Shown: piece by piece, positions 51,263 to 61,332 of the stretch
Layout: each line of letters begins with the position of its first letter
Position numbering within the stretch: position 1 is the first letter of the stretch
DNA from: Advenella kashmirensis W13003
Lineage (GTDB): Bacteria > Pseudomonadota > Gammaproteobacteria > Burkholderiales > Burkholderiaceae_B
Length of the DNA stretch: 64,000 nucleotides
Assembly (NCBI RefSeq): GCF_000506985.1
Contig: NZ_KI650980.1
Location: forward strand, 124,001 to 188,000
Reading direction: 5' to 3'
Notes under the pieces: model-generated
Seen by the model: the letters and a program-made list of their open reading frames with translations, nothing else
Told to the model about the DNA's origin: nothing
Database searches by the model: none
Program-made: the position numbers and the translations under genes

Positions 51263-51268
51263 TATAAT
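51263..51268 (+). promoter_or_regulatory. -10 element of tRNA-Leu(GAG)
   Basis: A perfect TATAAT lies 17 bases before the tRNA 5' end, just after secG. A weak -35 may be within the secG end. The tRNA may have its own promoter besides read-through from secG. Confidence 0.45.
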
Positions 51269-51285
51269 CCTCTGTCTTTACAGAT

Positions 51286-51370
51286 GCTCACGTGGTGGAA
51301 TTGGTAGACACGCTATCTTGAGGGGGTAGTGGCGAGAGCTGTGCGAGTTCGAGTCTCGCCGTGAGCACCA
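51286..51370 (+). tRNA. tRNA-Leu(GAG)
   Basis: Acceptor arms GCTCACG and CGTGAGC pair, with discriminator A and encoded CCA. The anticodon loop TTGAGGG between CTATC and GGTAG gives anticodon GAG. It lies between secG and, in relatives, the nuo operon. Confidence 0.95.
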
Positions 51371-51402
51371 ACTGTTAAATCAAGTCGTATTCCGTAGTCA
51401 TC

Positions 51403-51435
51403 AAGCCCTTGTTCAAATTAGAACAGGGGCTTTTT
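51403..51435 (+). terminator. intrinsic terminator after tRNA-Leu(GAG)
   Basis: AAGCCCTTGTTC (51403-51414) pairs with GAACAGGGGCTT (51421-51432) with one T-G pair, and a T-tract follows. It separates tpiA-secG-tRNA-Leu from azurin. Confidence 0.8.
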
Positions 51436-51635
51436 GGTTTTTGGCTTGTGCTTTTGTGTCTGTTTCTTGTTGTGGGCTGATGGCCCTGATGTGGTGGCTC
51501 AATCCGGTGAGGTGGCAGGGCAATATGGGTGGGTTGATATGGATCAGTTGCGGCTGCTGTATTCGTACCGTGGCATATACGAAGATGGTATAGTTATGTC
51601 GATTATTCTGTTTCAACAACCTAAGGGAGAGCATA

Positions 51636-52094
51636 ATGGCTTTTACGTTTAAACTGAAACATTTATTGGTTGCAACCGCATTGTCTGTGGCTTCTCTGCC
51701 CGTAATGGCGGCGGAGTGCTCGGTTGATGTTGAGGCCAATGACGCCATGCAGTTCAATACCAAGGAAATTACTGTCAGTAAATCGTGCAAGGAATTCACG
51801 ATTAATCTGAAGCACACGGGGCAGTTGCCTAAAGCGGCAATGGGGCACAATATTGTGATTACCAAGTCTGCTGATATGCAGGCTGTCGAAACTGATGGCA
51901 TTGCTGCCGGCGCCGACAAAAATTACGTTAAAGACGGCGACGAGCGCGTGATTGCCCACACAAAACTGGTCGGTGGCGGCGAATCTGATTCCGTCAAGGT
52001 GCCTGTGGATAAGCTGACGGGTGATGATGTGTTCTTTTGCTCATTTCCTGGGCACGGCAGCATGATGAAGGGTACGGTCAAGCTCGTTGACTGA
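51636..52094 (+). CDS. azurin (type I blue copper protein)
   Basis: This 152-residue protein has a signal peptide ending [11 protein letters not shown]. The mature part has the copper ligands of azurin: His in MGHNIV, and Cys, His and Met in [14 protein letters not shown]. Azurin is a periplasmic electron carrier that can feed nitrite reductase or oxidases. GGGAG precedes ATG 51636. In relatives, nuoA usually follows tRNA-Leu directly, so azurin and porin are an insertion of genes here. An FNR-like box lies further downstream, upstream of the porin, not directly at azurin. Confidence 0.96.
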   Translation: MAFTFKLKHLLVATALSVASLPVMAAECSVDVEANDAMQFNTKEITVSKSCKEFTINLKHTGQLPKAAMGHNIVITKSADMQAVETDGIAAGADKNYVKDGDERVIAHTKLVGGGESDSVKVPVDKLTGDDVFFCSFPGHGSMMKGTVKLVD

Positions 52095-52151
52095 TCGCCC
52101 GGCGTAGTGCGCCGGTCATGCTGGCGCACATAGAGTGCCAATGCTTGAGAG

Positions 52152-52171
52152 CCTCCCTTTGGGAGGTTTTT
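52152..52171 (+). terminator. intrinsic terminator of azurin
   Basis: CCTCCC (52152-52157) pairs with GGGAGG (52161-52166) over a TTT loop, followed by TTTTT. It lies 58 bases after the azurin stop. Confidence 0.8.
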
Positions 52172-52586
52172 GTTTTTTTGAGGGCATTGTTTTTTTTGGG
52201 GGGGGGCTGATTTGGGTCAAGTAAATCGGGCGGCGATTTTGATCACTTCGCCGGCCGCTTGGGGTAGGGGAATGGGTTGTCTGTATTTGCTGATCAAATC
52301 ACTGGCAGATTGTGTGTGTTTAAACAACGTTTTGTTTTAAAAAAACAACGCATTCCTGGTTTTGATGGCGTTATATGTGAAGGTGTGGATTTTTTGCTAC
52401 GAGACTGCCGTATTATTACTTCAGGGAAACACAGTTTAGCTATAGGTATCTGATTTTTATAGGCTTCTGCAAGTTAAAGTAATTTCTAGAATAGTTGCAT
52501 CTTTCTTTTGATTTTACAGTTGTTACTGACCCCGGAATTTGCTGTTTTGTTGCACACAGCCTACAGAAAAGCAAAAAAAAGGGTTC
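52172..52586. other. long leader region upstream of the porin gene
   Basis: This stretch holds a run of eight T followed by nine G residues (52190-52206), the remainder of the azurin 3' region and no open frame of note. It ends at the FNR-type box at 52587. The T8G9 run is liable to slippage but sits far from the porin promoter. Confidence 0.4.
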
Positions 52587-52600
52587 TTGATGCAGATCAA
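52587..52600. promoter_or_regulatory. perfect FNR/ANR-type box upstream of porin
   Basis: TTGAT-GCAG-ATCAA matches the FNR/ANR consensus TTGAT-N4-ATCAA exactly, with a C and G extending the palindrome. It is 126 bases before ATG 52726. A -10-like TAACTA at 52631-52636 would place it about 50 bases upstream of the start. Oxygen-responsive control of the porin is inferred. Confidence 0.65.
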
Positions 52601-52725
52601 GGTAGCCAGATGCTTAAAAATTTGGTGCAATAACTACAACTTCCCTTCGCGGAGTTTTATAGAGCGGTAGAACATAACGTCTTGATCGCTGCTCTGATCA
52701 CTCAAAATCTACGGAGATTTAACAA

Positions 52726-53931
52726 ATGAAAAAGACTTTGCTTGCTGCGGCTCTGGTTACCGGCTTCGCTGGTGTGGCTCACGCAGAAACTTCAGTAACG
52801 CTGTACGGTCTGGTTGATGCTGGTATTGGTTACCAACAAACCAAAGTCACTCAGGGTGATGCGTTCACAAAAACACGCGATATCGGTCTGATCAATGGCG
52901 TTAAAAACGGCAACCGTTGGGGCCTGAAAGGTACCGAAGATCTGGGTAACGGTACAAGCGCTATTTTCCAACTGGAAAGCGGCTTTGATCTGGGTAATGG
53001 TCGTTCATCACAAGGTGGTCGTCTGTTCGGTCGTAAAGCAATCGTTGGTTTGACTGGTGACAACTGGGGTACGCTGACTCTGGGTCGTCAGTACAACGTT
53101 GCTGATGATTTCATCTCTCCAATCGATCCATTCGGTACAAGCTTCTTCCAGGCTGGCGTGACTGACGGTGCATTCGGTGCATCTCCATCTGCCCGTATGG
53201 ACAACTCTATCAAGTACATGACACCTGATTTCGCAGGTTTCAAAGCTGCTGTTGGTTACGCTGGTAAAAACACCAAAACCACTTCTGAAGACATGTTCGG
53301 TAACGACTTCGAAGAGCGCGATACATCCAACTGGATCACAGCTGGTCTGGCTTACTACAATGGCCCGATCTCTGTAGCTGCTTCTTATGACCGTTTCCGC
53401 ACAGACGTACGTGGTACAGACGGTGACTTCAAAGGTACTACACACATGTGGAACCTGTTCGGTGCGTATGACTTCGACGTTGTTAAACTGCACCTGGGCT
53501 ACGGTCAGATCCGTGGTTCTGTAGCTAACGACGTAGTTGCTGAAGCTGGTGTTGGTAGCGTTGGTCTGAATGGCGCGCTGGCTGAGTTCACCGACGGTAT
53601 GCGTACTGATGGTCTGAACTACACACAAACTAACGGCTATCGTCAACAGTCTTGGATGGCTGGTCTGACTGCACCTGTTGGTGATGATGGTAAAGTACTG
53701 TTCTCTTACCAGGGCAACACTTCCAAAAACACTGGCGACGCATTTGATGGTGTAAAAGGCAACCTGCACATCTTCAGCCTGGGTTATGTACACAACCTGT
53801 CTAAGCGTACAAGCCTGTATGCCATCGCTTCTTACGGCTCTGGCAAACTGAAGTTTGACGACAGCGACGTAAACGAAAAAGTTAAACTGAAATCAACTCT
53901 GGTTGGTGTAGGTATGCAACACCGCTTCTAA
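52726..53931 (+). CDS. general Gram-negative porin
   Basis: This 401-residue protein has a signal peptide MKKTLLAAALVTGFAGVAHA and the mature start ETSVTLYGLVDAGIGY typical of betaproteobacterial porins. NGNRWGLKGTEDLGNGTSAIFQLE and LGRQYNVADDF are characteristic, and it ends in Phe (MQHRF), needed for outer-membrane assembly. It forms a trimeric diffusion channel. The codons are strongly biased (GGT, CTG, GTT, AAA), unlike its neighbours, as in very highly expressed genes. It has its own FNR-type box at 52587 and a strong terminator at 53973. Confidence 0.96.
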   Translation: MKKTLLAAALVTGFAGVAHAETSVTLYGLVDAGIGYQQTKVTQGDAFTKTRDIGLINGVKNGNRWGLKGTEDLGNGTSAIFQLESGFDLGNGRSSQGGRLFGRKAIVGLTGDNWGTLTLGRQYNVADDFISPIDPFGTSFFQAGVTDGAFGASPSARMDNSIKYMTPDFAGFKAAVGYAGKNTKTTSEDMFGNDFEERDTSNWITAGLAYYNGPISVAASYDRFRTDVRGTDGDFKGTTHMWNLFGAYDFDVVKLHLGYGQIRGSVANDVVAEAGVGSVGLNGALAEFTDGMRTDGLNYTQTNGYRQQSWMAGLTAPVGDDGKVLFSYQGNTSKNTGDAFDGVKGNLHIFSLGYVHNLSKRTSLYAIASYGSGKLKFDDSDVNEKVKLKSTLVGVGMQHRF

Positions 53932-53937
53932 TGAAAC

Positions 53938-53995
53938 GCATCGCTTAGCGATGCTTTCATAGAGCAAGAAAAACCACCCTTCGGGGTGGTTTTTT
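53938..53995 (+). terminator. double hairpin terminator of the porin gene
   Basis: GCATCGC (53938-53944) and GCGATGC (53948-53954) form a hairpin seven bases past the stop. ACCACCC (53973-53979) and GGGTGGT (53984-53990) over a TTCG loop, followed by TTTTT, form a strong intrinsic terminator. Confidence 0.85.
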
Positions 53996-54318
53996 GCGTT
54001 TCCGAGCCAATTTTCTGAGGACGCTCGTTGTTTCGTAGTTTGCTTTCGGGCAGATAAATCGATATTCGGGGGGTGATGATTTTTGCCGCCAATTGCTCTG
54101 TGTGCGGCGCCGCAATTCTAAAAAATACCGGTGTTAATTTGCTTGAAAGTTCAATCTATTAAGCTGTGATTCAGTTCCCCTCATAACTGTTGTATCAAGG
54201 TCCCGGCAAGGGGTGAATTATCTGTTTTTTACCGGATGAAACCGCGCGCGGTTGTTTGTGAAATGATACAATCTAAAAGTTTATAGAATTTCATCCTCAA
54301 TCTTTGTGGCGGCGTTTT
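53996..54318. other. leader region of the nuo operon
   Basis: No gene is seen. It must hold the nuo promoter: TACAAT at 54267-54272 resembles a -10, but no clear -35 precedes it. A 14-base palindrome AACCGCGCGCGGTT lies at 54240-54253, immediately before this. It may be a regulator site for nuo. Confidence 0.4.
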
Positions 54319-54678
54319 ATGTCTATCGCTGAATACTTCCCGGTCCTTCTTTTCATTGTGGTCGCTGCCATTATTGGCGTTGCGTTGCTGGCCATGGGAT
54401 CGTTTCTTGGCCCCCGTCAGCCTGGCGCTGAAAAAGACGCTCCTTACGAGTGTGGCTTTGATGCCTTCGAAGATGCGCGCATGCGCTTCGATGTTCGCTA
54501 TTACCTGGTGGCTATCCTGTTTATTCTGTTCGATCTGGAAATTGCGTTCCTGTTCCCCTGGGCGATTGCCAACGGGCAGGTCGGTCTGGTCGGCTTCTGG
54601 ACAGTCATCGTGTTCCTGACGGTGCTCACCGTCGGGTTTATTTATGAATGGAAAAAAGGTGCACTGGACTGGGATTAA
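54319..54678 (+). CDS. nuoA: NADH-quinone oxidoreductase subunit A
   Basis: This 119-residue membrane subunit of complex I has three hydrophobic segments. [40 protein letters not shown] contains the family signature ECGF plus [13 protein letters not shown] and FDLEIAFL. It is part of the proton-pumping arm near the quinone site. ATG 54319 is chosen over the in-frame earlier GTG because homology starts at [10 protein letters not shown]. It is the first gene of an operon running past the window end. Confidence 0.97.
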   Translation: MSIAEYFPVLLFIVVAAIIGVALLAMGSFLGPRQPGAEKDAPYECGFDAFEDARMRFDVRYYLVAILFILFDLEIAFLFPWAIANGQVGLVGFWTVIVFLTVLTVGFIYEWKKGALDWD

Positions 54679-54702
54679 CCGATCCCCGGAGTGTAAGTCG
54701 CT

Positions 54703-55191
54703 ATGTCTTCTGAACAAAACGTATTGAACAAGCAGGGCTTTCTGGTTACATCAACCGACGCCGTGCTCAACTGGGTGAAAACGGGCTCCATGTGGCCCGT
54801 CACCTTCGGTCTGGCCTGTTGTGCGGTAGAAATGATGCACGCCGGCGCCGCCCGCTATGACCTTGACCAGTTCGGTATTATTTTTAGGCCCAGCCCGCGG
54901 CAGTCTGACGTCATGATTGTTGCCGGCACATTGTGTAATAAAATGGCGCCGCCATTGCGCAAGGTGTATGACCAAATGGCCGAGCCGCGCTGGGTGGTCT
55001 CCATGGGCTCCTGTGCCAATGGTGGCGGGTACTACCACTATTCGTATTCCGTTGTCCGCGGCTGTGACCGCATTGTGCCGGTCGATATCTACGTCCCGGG
55101 CTGTCCGCCCACGGCAGAAGCGCTGGTTTATGGTCTGCTGCAGTTGCAGAACAAGATCCGTCGCACCAATACTATCGCACGCGAAGCGTAA
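54703..55191 (+). CDS. nuoB: NADH-quinone oxidoreductase subunit B
   Basis: This 162-residue subunit carries the N2 iron-sulfur cluster next to the quinone site. The ligands appear as [28 protein letters not shown] and [11 protein letters not shown]. It is 24 bases after nuoA. It is the typical length. It belongs to the peripheral arm of complex I. Confidence 0.98.
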   Translation: MSSEQNVLNKQGFLVTSTDAVLNWVKTGSMWPVTFGLACCAVEMMHAGAARYDLDQFGIIFRPSPRQSDVMIVAGTLCNKMAPPLRKVYDQMAEPRWVVSMGSCANGGGYYHYSYSVVRGCDRIVPVDIYVPGCPPTAEALVYGLLQLQNKIRRTNTIAREA

Positions 55192-55233
55192 CCGGCTGAT
55201 GGCCGCACCTCTTTTTGTAGAAGCGTCAATGCT

Positions 55234-55848
55234 ATGACCCGTTTAGAAACCTTGGAACAAGCCCTGCGCGCACAGTTCGGCGATCAAGAATCGTTTGTGC
55301 TGACAAGCGCCTTTGGCGAGCTTAACCTGGACATTCCAGCCGACAAATGGATAGAAACCTGTCAGTTTCTGCGTGATGATGCTGCGTTTCGGTTCGAATC
55401 CTGTATTGACTTGTGTGGCGTAGATTACCTTACTTATGGCCAGCCCGGCGCACATGTCAAACCGACATTTCCGTCCCGTTTTGCGGTAGCAGTTCAGTTG
55501 CTGTCTGTGACGCATAACTGGCGCTTGCGGGTGCGGGCCTGGGTGCCGAATGATGAGTTTCCGGTGGTGCCAAGCCTGATCGATGTCTGGCCTGCGGTGA
55601 ACTGGTTCGAGCGCGAAGCATTTGATCTGTACGGCATTGTGTTCGAGGGGCACCCCGACCTGCGTCGCATTCTGACCGACTATGGCTTTATCGGTCATCC
55701 GTTCCGCAAGGATTTTCCATTGTCCGGCTATGTTGAAATGCGTTACGACGAGGCTTCTCAGCGAGTGATCTATCAACCCGTTACGATCGAGCCGCGCGAA
55801 ATTACCCCTCGCGTGATCCGCGAGGAAGGTTACGGAGTAGGACGTTAA
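55234..55848 (+). CDS. nuoC: NADH-quinone oxidoreductase subunit C
   Basis: This 204-residue subunit of the peripheral arm has the signature [24 protein letters not shown], with core [13 protein letters not shown], and [24 protein letters not shown]. It helps link NuoB and NuoD. It is separate from nuoD here, ending two bases before its start. No unusual features. Confidence 0.98.
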   Translation: MTRLETLEQALRAQFGDQESFVLTSAFGELNLDIPADKWIETCQFLRDDAAFRFESCIDLCGVDYLTYGQPGAHVKPTFPSRFAVAVQLLSVTHNWRLRVRAWVPNDEFPVVPSLIDVWPAVNWFEREAFDLYGIVFEGHPDLRRILTDYGFIGHPFRKDFPLSGYVEMRYDEASQRVIYQPVTIEPREITPRVIREEGYGVGR

Positions 55849-55849
55849 A

Positions 55850-57106
55850 ATGGCAGAAATCAAAAACTACACGCTGAACTTCGGCCCCCAGCACCCGGCA
55901 GCACACGGGGTGCTTAGGCTGATTCTGGAACTCAGCGGCGAGGTGATCCAGCGCGCCGACCCCCATATCGGGCTGCTGCACCGCGCTACCGAAAAGCTGG
56001 CCGAGCATAAGACCTATATCCAGGCGCTGCCCTATATGGACCGTCTTGATTATGTGTCCATGATGTGCAATGAACACGCCTATGTGATGGCGATCGAGAA
56101 ACTGCTGGGTATTGAGGTGCCTCTGCGCGCCCAGTATATCCGCGTGATGTTCGACGAAATTACCCGATTGCTCAATCACCTGATGAGCGTCGGCACGCAC
56201 GGTCTGGACGTGGGTGCCATGGCGGCCATGCTGTATGCCTTCCGCGAACGCGAAGACTTGATGGACTGCTACGAAGCGGTCTCCGGTGCCCGCATGCACG
56301 CGGCTTACTACCGTCCTGGTGGCGTATATCGCGATCTGCCCGATAGCATGCCGCAGCACAAGATGGATTCCAAATACCGCAGCAAGCGCGAAATCGAGCA
56401 GTTCAACGAAACCCGTCAGGGCTCGCTGCTTGATTTTATCGAAGCTTTCACGGAACGTTTCCCCAAATGCGTGGACGAATACGAAACACTGCTTACCGAC
56501 AACCGGATCTGGAAGCAGCGTCTGGTGGGGATCGGGGTGGTTGATCCTGACCGGGCCATGGCGCTGGGCTTTACCGGCCCCATGTTGCGTGGCTCCGGTG
56601 TCAACTGGGACCTGCGTCGCATGCAGCCCTATGAAGTCTACGATCGCCTGGAGTTCGATATTCCGGTGGGCACCAACGGCGACTGTTACGACCGTTATCT
56701 GGTACGGATTGCCGAAATGCGCGAAAGCAATCGCATCATTTCTCAATGTGTGCACTGGCTGCGTAATAATCCCGGCCCGGTTATCAGTGATAACCACAAG
56801 ATCACGCCGCCGAAGCGGACCAGCATGAAATCCAATATGGAAGAGCTGATCCACCACTTCAAGCTGTTTACCGAAGGCTTTCCGGTGCCTGCCGGTGAAG
56901 TGTATTCTGCGGTCGAACACCCGAAAGGGGAGTTTGGTATTTACCTGGTGTCAGACGGCGCGAACAAACCGTATCGCCTTAAAATCCGTCCGCCGGGCTT
57001 TGTACACCTGCAGTCGCTGGATGAAATGTCCCGCGGCCATATGCTGGCCGATGCTGTCACGATTATCGGCACTCAGGATATCGTGTTTGGTGAAATTGAC
57101 CGCTGA
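55850..57106 (+). CDS. nuoD: NADH-quinone oxidoreductase subunit D
   Basis: This 418-residue 49-kDa-type subunit forms the quinone cavity with NuoB. It begins with [19 protein letters not shown] (the conserved His and Asp-bearing loop, core [13 protein letters not shown]), then [28 protein letters not shown] and ends with DIVFGEIDR. It has usual family length. It lies between nuoC and nuoE. Confidence 0.98.
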   Translation: MAEIKNYTLNFGPQHPAAHGVLRLILELSGEVIQRADPHIGLLHRATEKLAEHKTYIQALPYMDRLDYVSMMCNEHAYVMAIEKLLGIEVPLRAQYIRVMFDEITRLLNHLMSVGTHGLDVGAMAAMLYAFREREDLMDCYEAVSGARMHAAYYRPGGVYRDLPDSMPQHKMDSKYRSKREIEQFNETRQGSLLDFIEAFTERFPKCVDEYETLLTDNRIWKQRLVGIGVVDPDRAMALGFTGPMLRGSGVNWDLRRMQPYEVYDRLEFDIPVGTNGDCYDRYLVRIAEMRESNRIISQCVHWLRNNPGPVISDNHKITPPKRTSMKSNMEELIHHFKLFTEGFPVPAGEVYSAVEHPKGEFGIYLVSDGANKPYRLKIRPPGFVHLQSLDEMSRGHMLADAVTIIGTQDIVFGEIDR

Positions 57107-57131
57107 CTGCAGCGGATTACTGGATTAAAAA

Positions 57132-57626
57132 ATGTTGCTTTCTCAACAGGCGTATACAAGGATAGACAAAGAGCTGGCCAAATATCCGGCCGATCAGCGT
57201 CAGTCCGCCATTATGTCGGCCCTGCGCATCGCGCAGGTGGAAAAAGGCTGGGTATCGGCAGACATCATTGCTGATGTTGCACGGTATATTGGCGTGGAGC
57301 CCATCGCGGTCCAGGAAGTAGCCACCTTTTACAACATGTTCAATACTAAGCCCATGGGCCGGTTCAAGATCAGTGTGTGCACCAATCTGCCCTGTGCCTT
57401 GCGCGATGGGGAAAAGACGGCCGATTACCTGAAACAGAAACTCGGTATCGAGCTGGGTGAAACAACGGCCGACGGCCTGTTTACCCTTCAGGAAGGCGAG
57501 TGCATGGGCGCTTGCGGCGATTCCCCCGTGCTGATCGTGAACAATCACCATATGTGCGTGCGGATGTCGACGGAAAAAATCGATGCCATGCTGGCTGAGC
57601 TTGCACAACAAGGAGATGCTGCATGA
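57132..57626 (+). CDS. nuoE: NADH-quinone oxidoreductase subunit E
   Basis: This 164-residue subunit of the NADH dehydrogenase module binds the 2Fe-2S cluster N1a through Cys residues in [12 protein letters not shown] and [12 protein letters not shown]. It pairs with NuoF. Its stop overlaps the nuoF start by four bases, so synthesis is coupled. Length is typical. Confidence 0.98.
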   Translation: MLLSQQAYTRIDKELAKYPADQRQSAIMSALRIAQVEKGWVSADIIADVARYIGVEPIAVQEVATFYNMFNTKPMGRFKISVCTNLPCALRDGEKTADYLKQKLGIELGETTADGLFTLQEGECMGACGDSPVLIVNNHHMCVRMSTEKIDAMLAELAQQGDAA

Positions 57627-58984
57627 GCGTCATTCTGAGCAAGTATTCACAAGGTCTGAACGCCAACCCTGCAGGCGATCTGAATTCGTCCATGGCGTTG
57701 CACGGCCGTCATATCCAGCCACAAATCATGGCTGATCTGAACGGCGACAACTGGCGTCTTGAAGACTACGTCAAACGGGGCGGCTACGAAGCTTTGCGCA
57801 AGATTCTGACCACCGGGATGACGCAGGAAGACGTCATCGCCGAAGTCAAAGCCTCGGGTCTGCGTGGCCGTGGCGGTGCCGGTTTTCCGACAGGCCTCAA
57901 ATGGAGTTTCATGCCCCGTAATTTTCCGGGACAGAAATATCTGGTCTGCAATTCCGATGAAGGCGAGCCCGGTACGTTCAAGGATCGCGATATTCTGCGC
58001 TCCAACCCTCATATCGTGATCGAGGGCATGGCGATTGCCGCCTATGCCATGGGCATCACGGTGGGCTATAACTACATCCACGGTGAAATTTTCGAAATCT
58101 ACGAACGGTTTGAAGAAGCGCTGGAAGAAGCGCGCGCCGCCGGATTTCTGGGTGACAAAATCCTTGGTTCTGAATTTTCATTCCAGCTGCATGCGCACCA
58201 TGGTTACGGTGCGTATATCTGCGGCGAAGAAACGGCATTGCTCGAATCCCTGGAAGGCAAGAAAGGCCAGCCCCGTTTCAAACCACCGTTTCCGGCCAGT
58301 TTCGGCCTGTACGGCAAGCCGACGACGATCAACAACACCGAAACCTTTGCGGCGGTCCCATGGATCATCCGTAATGGCGGCCAGCAGTATCTGGACATCG
58401 GGCTGCCCAATAATGGCGGCACCAAGCTGTTTTCCATTACCGGTGATGTCGAGCGTCCCGGCAACTACGAAATTCCGCTGGGCACGCCGTTTTCCAAACT
58501 GCTGGAGCTGGCCGGCGGCATGCGCGATGGTCGCAAGCTGAAAGCTGTGATTCCAGGTGGATCCAGTGCGCCCGTATTACCTGGCGATATCATGATGGAC
58601 ACCACCATGGATTACGATGCCATCGCCAAGGCCGGTTCAATGCTCGGTTCCGGCGCGGTCATTGTCATGGACGAAACCCGTTGCATGGTCAAGTCGCTGT
58701 TGCGCCTGTCGTATTTCTATTTCGAAGAAAGCTGCGGCCAGTGCACGCCTTGCCGTGAAGGCACCGGCTGGCTCTATCGCATGGTCAATCGCATTGAACA
58801 CGGGCAGGGGCGCCAGGAAGATCTGGATCTGCTCGATACCATTGCCGGCAATATCATGGGCCGCACCATTTGTGCGCTGGGCGACGCGGCAGCAATGCCG
58901 GTTCGCGGATTTTTGAAGCATTATCGCGATGAATTCGCATACCACATTGAGCATAAGCAATGTGTGGTTCCTCAATATCTGTAG
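57623..58984 (+). CDS. nuoF: NADH-quinone oxidoreductase subunit F
   Basis: This 453-residue subunit binds NADH, FMN and cluster N3. [16 protein letters not shown] is the NADH/FMN glycine-rich loop, [16 protein letters not shown] is conserved, and [15 protein letters not shown] with the later TICALGDAA holds the cluster Cys residues. Electrons from NADH enter complex I here. Length and order are typical. Confidence 0.98.
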   Translation: MSVILSKYSQGLNANPAGDLNSSMALHGRHIQPQIMADLNGDNWRLEDYVKRGGYEALRKILTTGMTQEDVIAEVKASGLRGRGGAGFPTGLKWSFMPRNFPGQKYLVCNSDEGEPGTFKDRDILRSNPHIVIEGMAIAAYAMGITVGYNYIHGEIFEIYERFEEALEEARAAGFLGDKILGSEFSFQLHAHHGYGAYICGEETALLESLEGKKGQPRFKPPFPASFGLYGKPTTINNTETFAAVPWIIRNGGQQYLDIGLPNNGGTKLFSITGDVERPGNYEIPLGTPFSKLLELAGGMRDGRKLKAVIPGGSSAPVLPGDIMMDTTMDYDAIAKAGSMLGSGAVIVMDETRCMVKSLLRLSYFYFEESCGQCTPCREGTGWLYRMVNRIEHGQGRQEDLDLLDTIAGNIMGRTICALGDAAAMPVRGFLKHYRDEFAYHIEHKQCVVPQYL

Positions 58985-58992
58985 GTCAAAGC

Positions 58993-61332
58993 ATGGTTGA
59001 ACTTACCATAGACGGAAAACCCGTATCAGTGCCCGAAGGCAGCATGGTCATGCATGCCGCCAGCGAACTGGGGCTGTACGTTCCGCATTTCTGTTACCAC
59101 AAAAAGCTGTCCATCGCTGCCAACTGTCGCATGTGTCTGGTTGAAGTGGAAAAAGCGCCCAAAGCGCTCCCGGCTTGCGCCACTCCTGTCACACAGGGCA
59201 TGGTGGTGCACACCTGCTCGGCCAAGGCAGTCGCTGCGCAAAAAAGCGTGATGGAGTTTCTGCTGATCAATCATCCGCTGGATTGCCCGATCTGCGACCA
59301 GGGCGGTGAGTGTCAGTTGCAGGACCTGGCCGTCGGTTACGGCAGCGACGAATCCCGCTATCGCGAAGAAAAGCGCGTGGTGTTCCACAAGGATGTCGGC
59401 CCGCTGGTGTCCGCCGAGGAAATGAGTCGTTGCATTCACTGTACCCGTTGCGTACGTTTCGGCCAGGAAGTGGCCGGCGTCATGGAACTGGGCATGCTCA
59501 ATCGTGGCGAGCACTCTGAAATCCAGACGTTTGTCGGCAAGGCCATCGAGTCAGAACTGTCAGGCAATATGATCGATATCTGTCCGGTCGGCGCCCTCAC
59601 GTCCAAACCGTTCCGTTATACGGCCCGGACCTGGGAATTGGCGCGCCGTCGCTCTATCAGTGCGCACGACAGCGTCGGTGCCAATCTGGTGGTGCAGGTC
59701 AAGGGTGAACGCGTGATGCGCGTGGTGCCTTTCGAGAATGAGGAGATCAACGAATGCTGGATCAGCGACAAGGATCGCTGGTCTTACGAAGGGCTCAATG
59801 CCGAGGACCGTCTTGAAACGCCCATGATCAAGGGTGATGACGGTGTCTGGCGCGAGTCTTCCTGGAGCGAAGCGCTGACTGCCGCTGCCCAGGTGCTGGA
59901 ACGCATCAATCAGACGCATGGCGATGGTCAGATCGGTGCCCTGGCCACTGAATATTCGACTGTCGAGGAGCTGGCTTTGCTTGCCCGTCTGACACGTAGT
60001 CTGGGTTCGCAACATATTGATTTCCGCCTGCGTCAGACCGATGTCGGCTTTGAGCGAGCCCTGGAAGGCGCTCCCTGGCTGGGCATGCCCATTGCCGAAC
60101 TCAATACCCTTGATCGCGTGTTGATTATCGGTTCGGTGCTGCGTAAGGATCATCCGTTGTTTGCACAGCGCCTGCGCCAGGCAGCCAAGCACGGAACGCA
60201 AATTGTCATTATCGACACCACCGGTGAAGATCCACTGATTCCGACAGCGAAGCGGCTGACCGTTGCGCCCGATCAATTGCTGAACACGATCGCGCAGATT
60301 GCAGGCACGAGCGCCGAGGCCGATCAGAACGGGCAGGGTAGCGCCGTACAATCTGCTGACGCACCCCTGACGCCTGCGCAGATTGCAGACATCATGGGTT
60401 CCGGTACAAAAGCCGCAGTCTTTCTGGGCAATATGGCGGTGAATGCGCCCCAGGCGACACAGCTGGCCGTCCAGGCACAGGCGATCGCCGATAACGCCAA
60501 AGGCACGCTGGGCTTTCTGACCGCCGGCGCCAATACGGTGGGTGGTTATCTGGCCGGTGCGGTGGCGACGGAAGAGGGCATGAACGTTGTCAAAATGATG
60601 GACAACCCTCTGAAAGCCTATCTGGTTCTGCACGCCGAACCGTCGCTTGACATGAACGACGGAGACAAGGCCGAAAAAATGCTGGCTGGTGCATTCTCCA
60701 TTGCATTGACGTCCTATAAGTCTGCCGCTGAAAAATGGGCACGCATTATGCTGCCGGTTGCACCGTTTACCGAAACATCGGGCACCTTCGTCAATGCCGA
60801 AGGGCGGGCCCAGAGCTTCAAGGGTGTGGTTGCCGGATTGGGCCAAAGCCGTCCTGCATGGAAAGTGTTGCGGGTGCTGGGCAATATCCTGAAACTGGCT
60901 GACTTCGAAGACGAGACTTCCGAGTCTGTTCGCGACAGCGTGCTGCTCAACGGCTTTACGTCACGCTTGTCCAATCGGGTCACTGCAACAGCGGTTGCGT
61001 CCGCACAAACAGCGGATGCCGCTGCCGGACTGCAGCGTGTCGCCGACTTGCCGATCTACCGCACCGATGCCATCGTGCGTCGTGCCGGTTCCCTGCAACA
61101 GGCGCCGGCCAGTGCCGTACCCGTTGCCCGTCTGAACGCCGCGACGCTGACCCGTCTCGGTATTCAGAGTGGTGAGGACGTGCAGATTCGCGGCGGCAAC
61201 GGTAATCAGATCCGCATCCAGGCGCAGGAAGACAATCGCCTGGCAGACAATACAGTGCGCATCGCCCAGGGCTTTGCACAAACTGCCGCACTCGGCAGTG
61301 CTTTCGGTAACGTATTCGTGGAGAAACTTTGA
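58993..61332 (+). CDS. nuoG: NADH-quinone oxidoreductase subunit G
   Basis: This 779-residue subunit begins [16 protein letters not shown]; an earlier in-frame ATG at 58960 lies inside nuoF and is not used. Cluster ligands are [20 protein letters not shown], the HxxxCxxC-type region [19 protein letters not shown], and [11 protein letters not shown] followed by [13 protein letters not shown]. The C-terminal two thirds resemble molybdopterin oxidoreductases and are structural. It carries electrons through the peripheral arm. Confidence 0.97.
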   Translation: MVELTIDGKPVSVPEGSMVMHAASELGLYVPHFCYHKKLSIAANCRMCLVEVEKAPKALPACATPVTQGMVVHTCSAKAVAAQKSVMEFLLINHPLDCPICDQGGECQLQDLAVGYGSDESRYREEKRVVFHKDVGPLVSAEEMSRCIHCTRCVRFGQEVAGVMELGMLNRGEHSEIQTFVGKAIESELSGNMIDICPVGALTSKPFRYTARTWELARRRSISAHDSVGANLVVQVKGERVMRVVPFENEEINECWISDKDRWSYEGLNAEDRLETPMIKGDDGVWRESSWSEALTAAAQVLERINQTHGDGQIGALATEYSTVEELALLARLTRSLGSQHIDFRLRQTDVGFERALEGAPWLGMPIAELNTLDRVLIIGSVLRKDHPLFAQRLRQAAKHGTQIVIIDTTGEDPLIPTAKRLTVAPDQLLNTIAQIAGTSAEADQNGQGSAVQSADAPLTPAQIADIMGSGTKAAVFLGNMAVNAPQATQLAVQAQAIADNAKGTLGFLTAGANTVGGYLAGAVATEEGMNVVKMMDNPLKAYLVLHAEPSLDMNDGDKAEKMLAGAFSIALTSYKSAAEKWARIMLPVAPFTETSGTFVNAEGRAQSFKGVVAGLGQSRPAWKVLRVLGNILKLADFEDETSESVRDSVLLNGFTSRLSNRVTATAVASAQTADAAAGLQRVADLPIYRTDAIVRRAGSLQQAPASAVPVARLNAATLTRLGIQSGEDVQIRGGNGNQIRIQAQEDNRLADNTVRIAQGFAQTAALGSAFGNVFVEKL

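Noticed and set aside
50950-51267. Arg/Leu-rich plus-strand frame over the secG tail
   Set aside because: It is a shadow of the Pro/Ala-rich secG codons.
53008-53793. 261-codon minus-strand frame inside the porin gene
   Set aside because: A shadow of the strongly biased porin codons; no homology or start signals.
55802-56920. 372-codon minus-strand frame opposite nuoD
   Set aside because: A long shadow frame opposite a certain core gene; His/Gln-rich with no domain.
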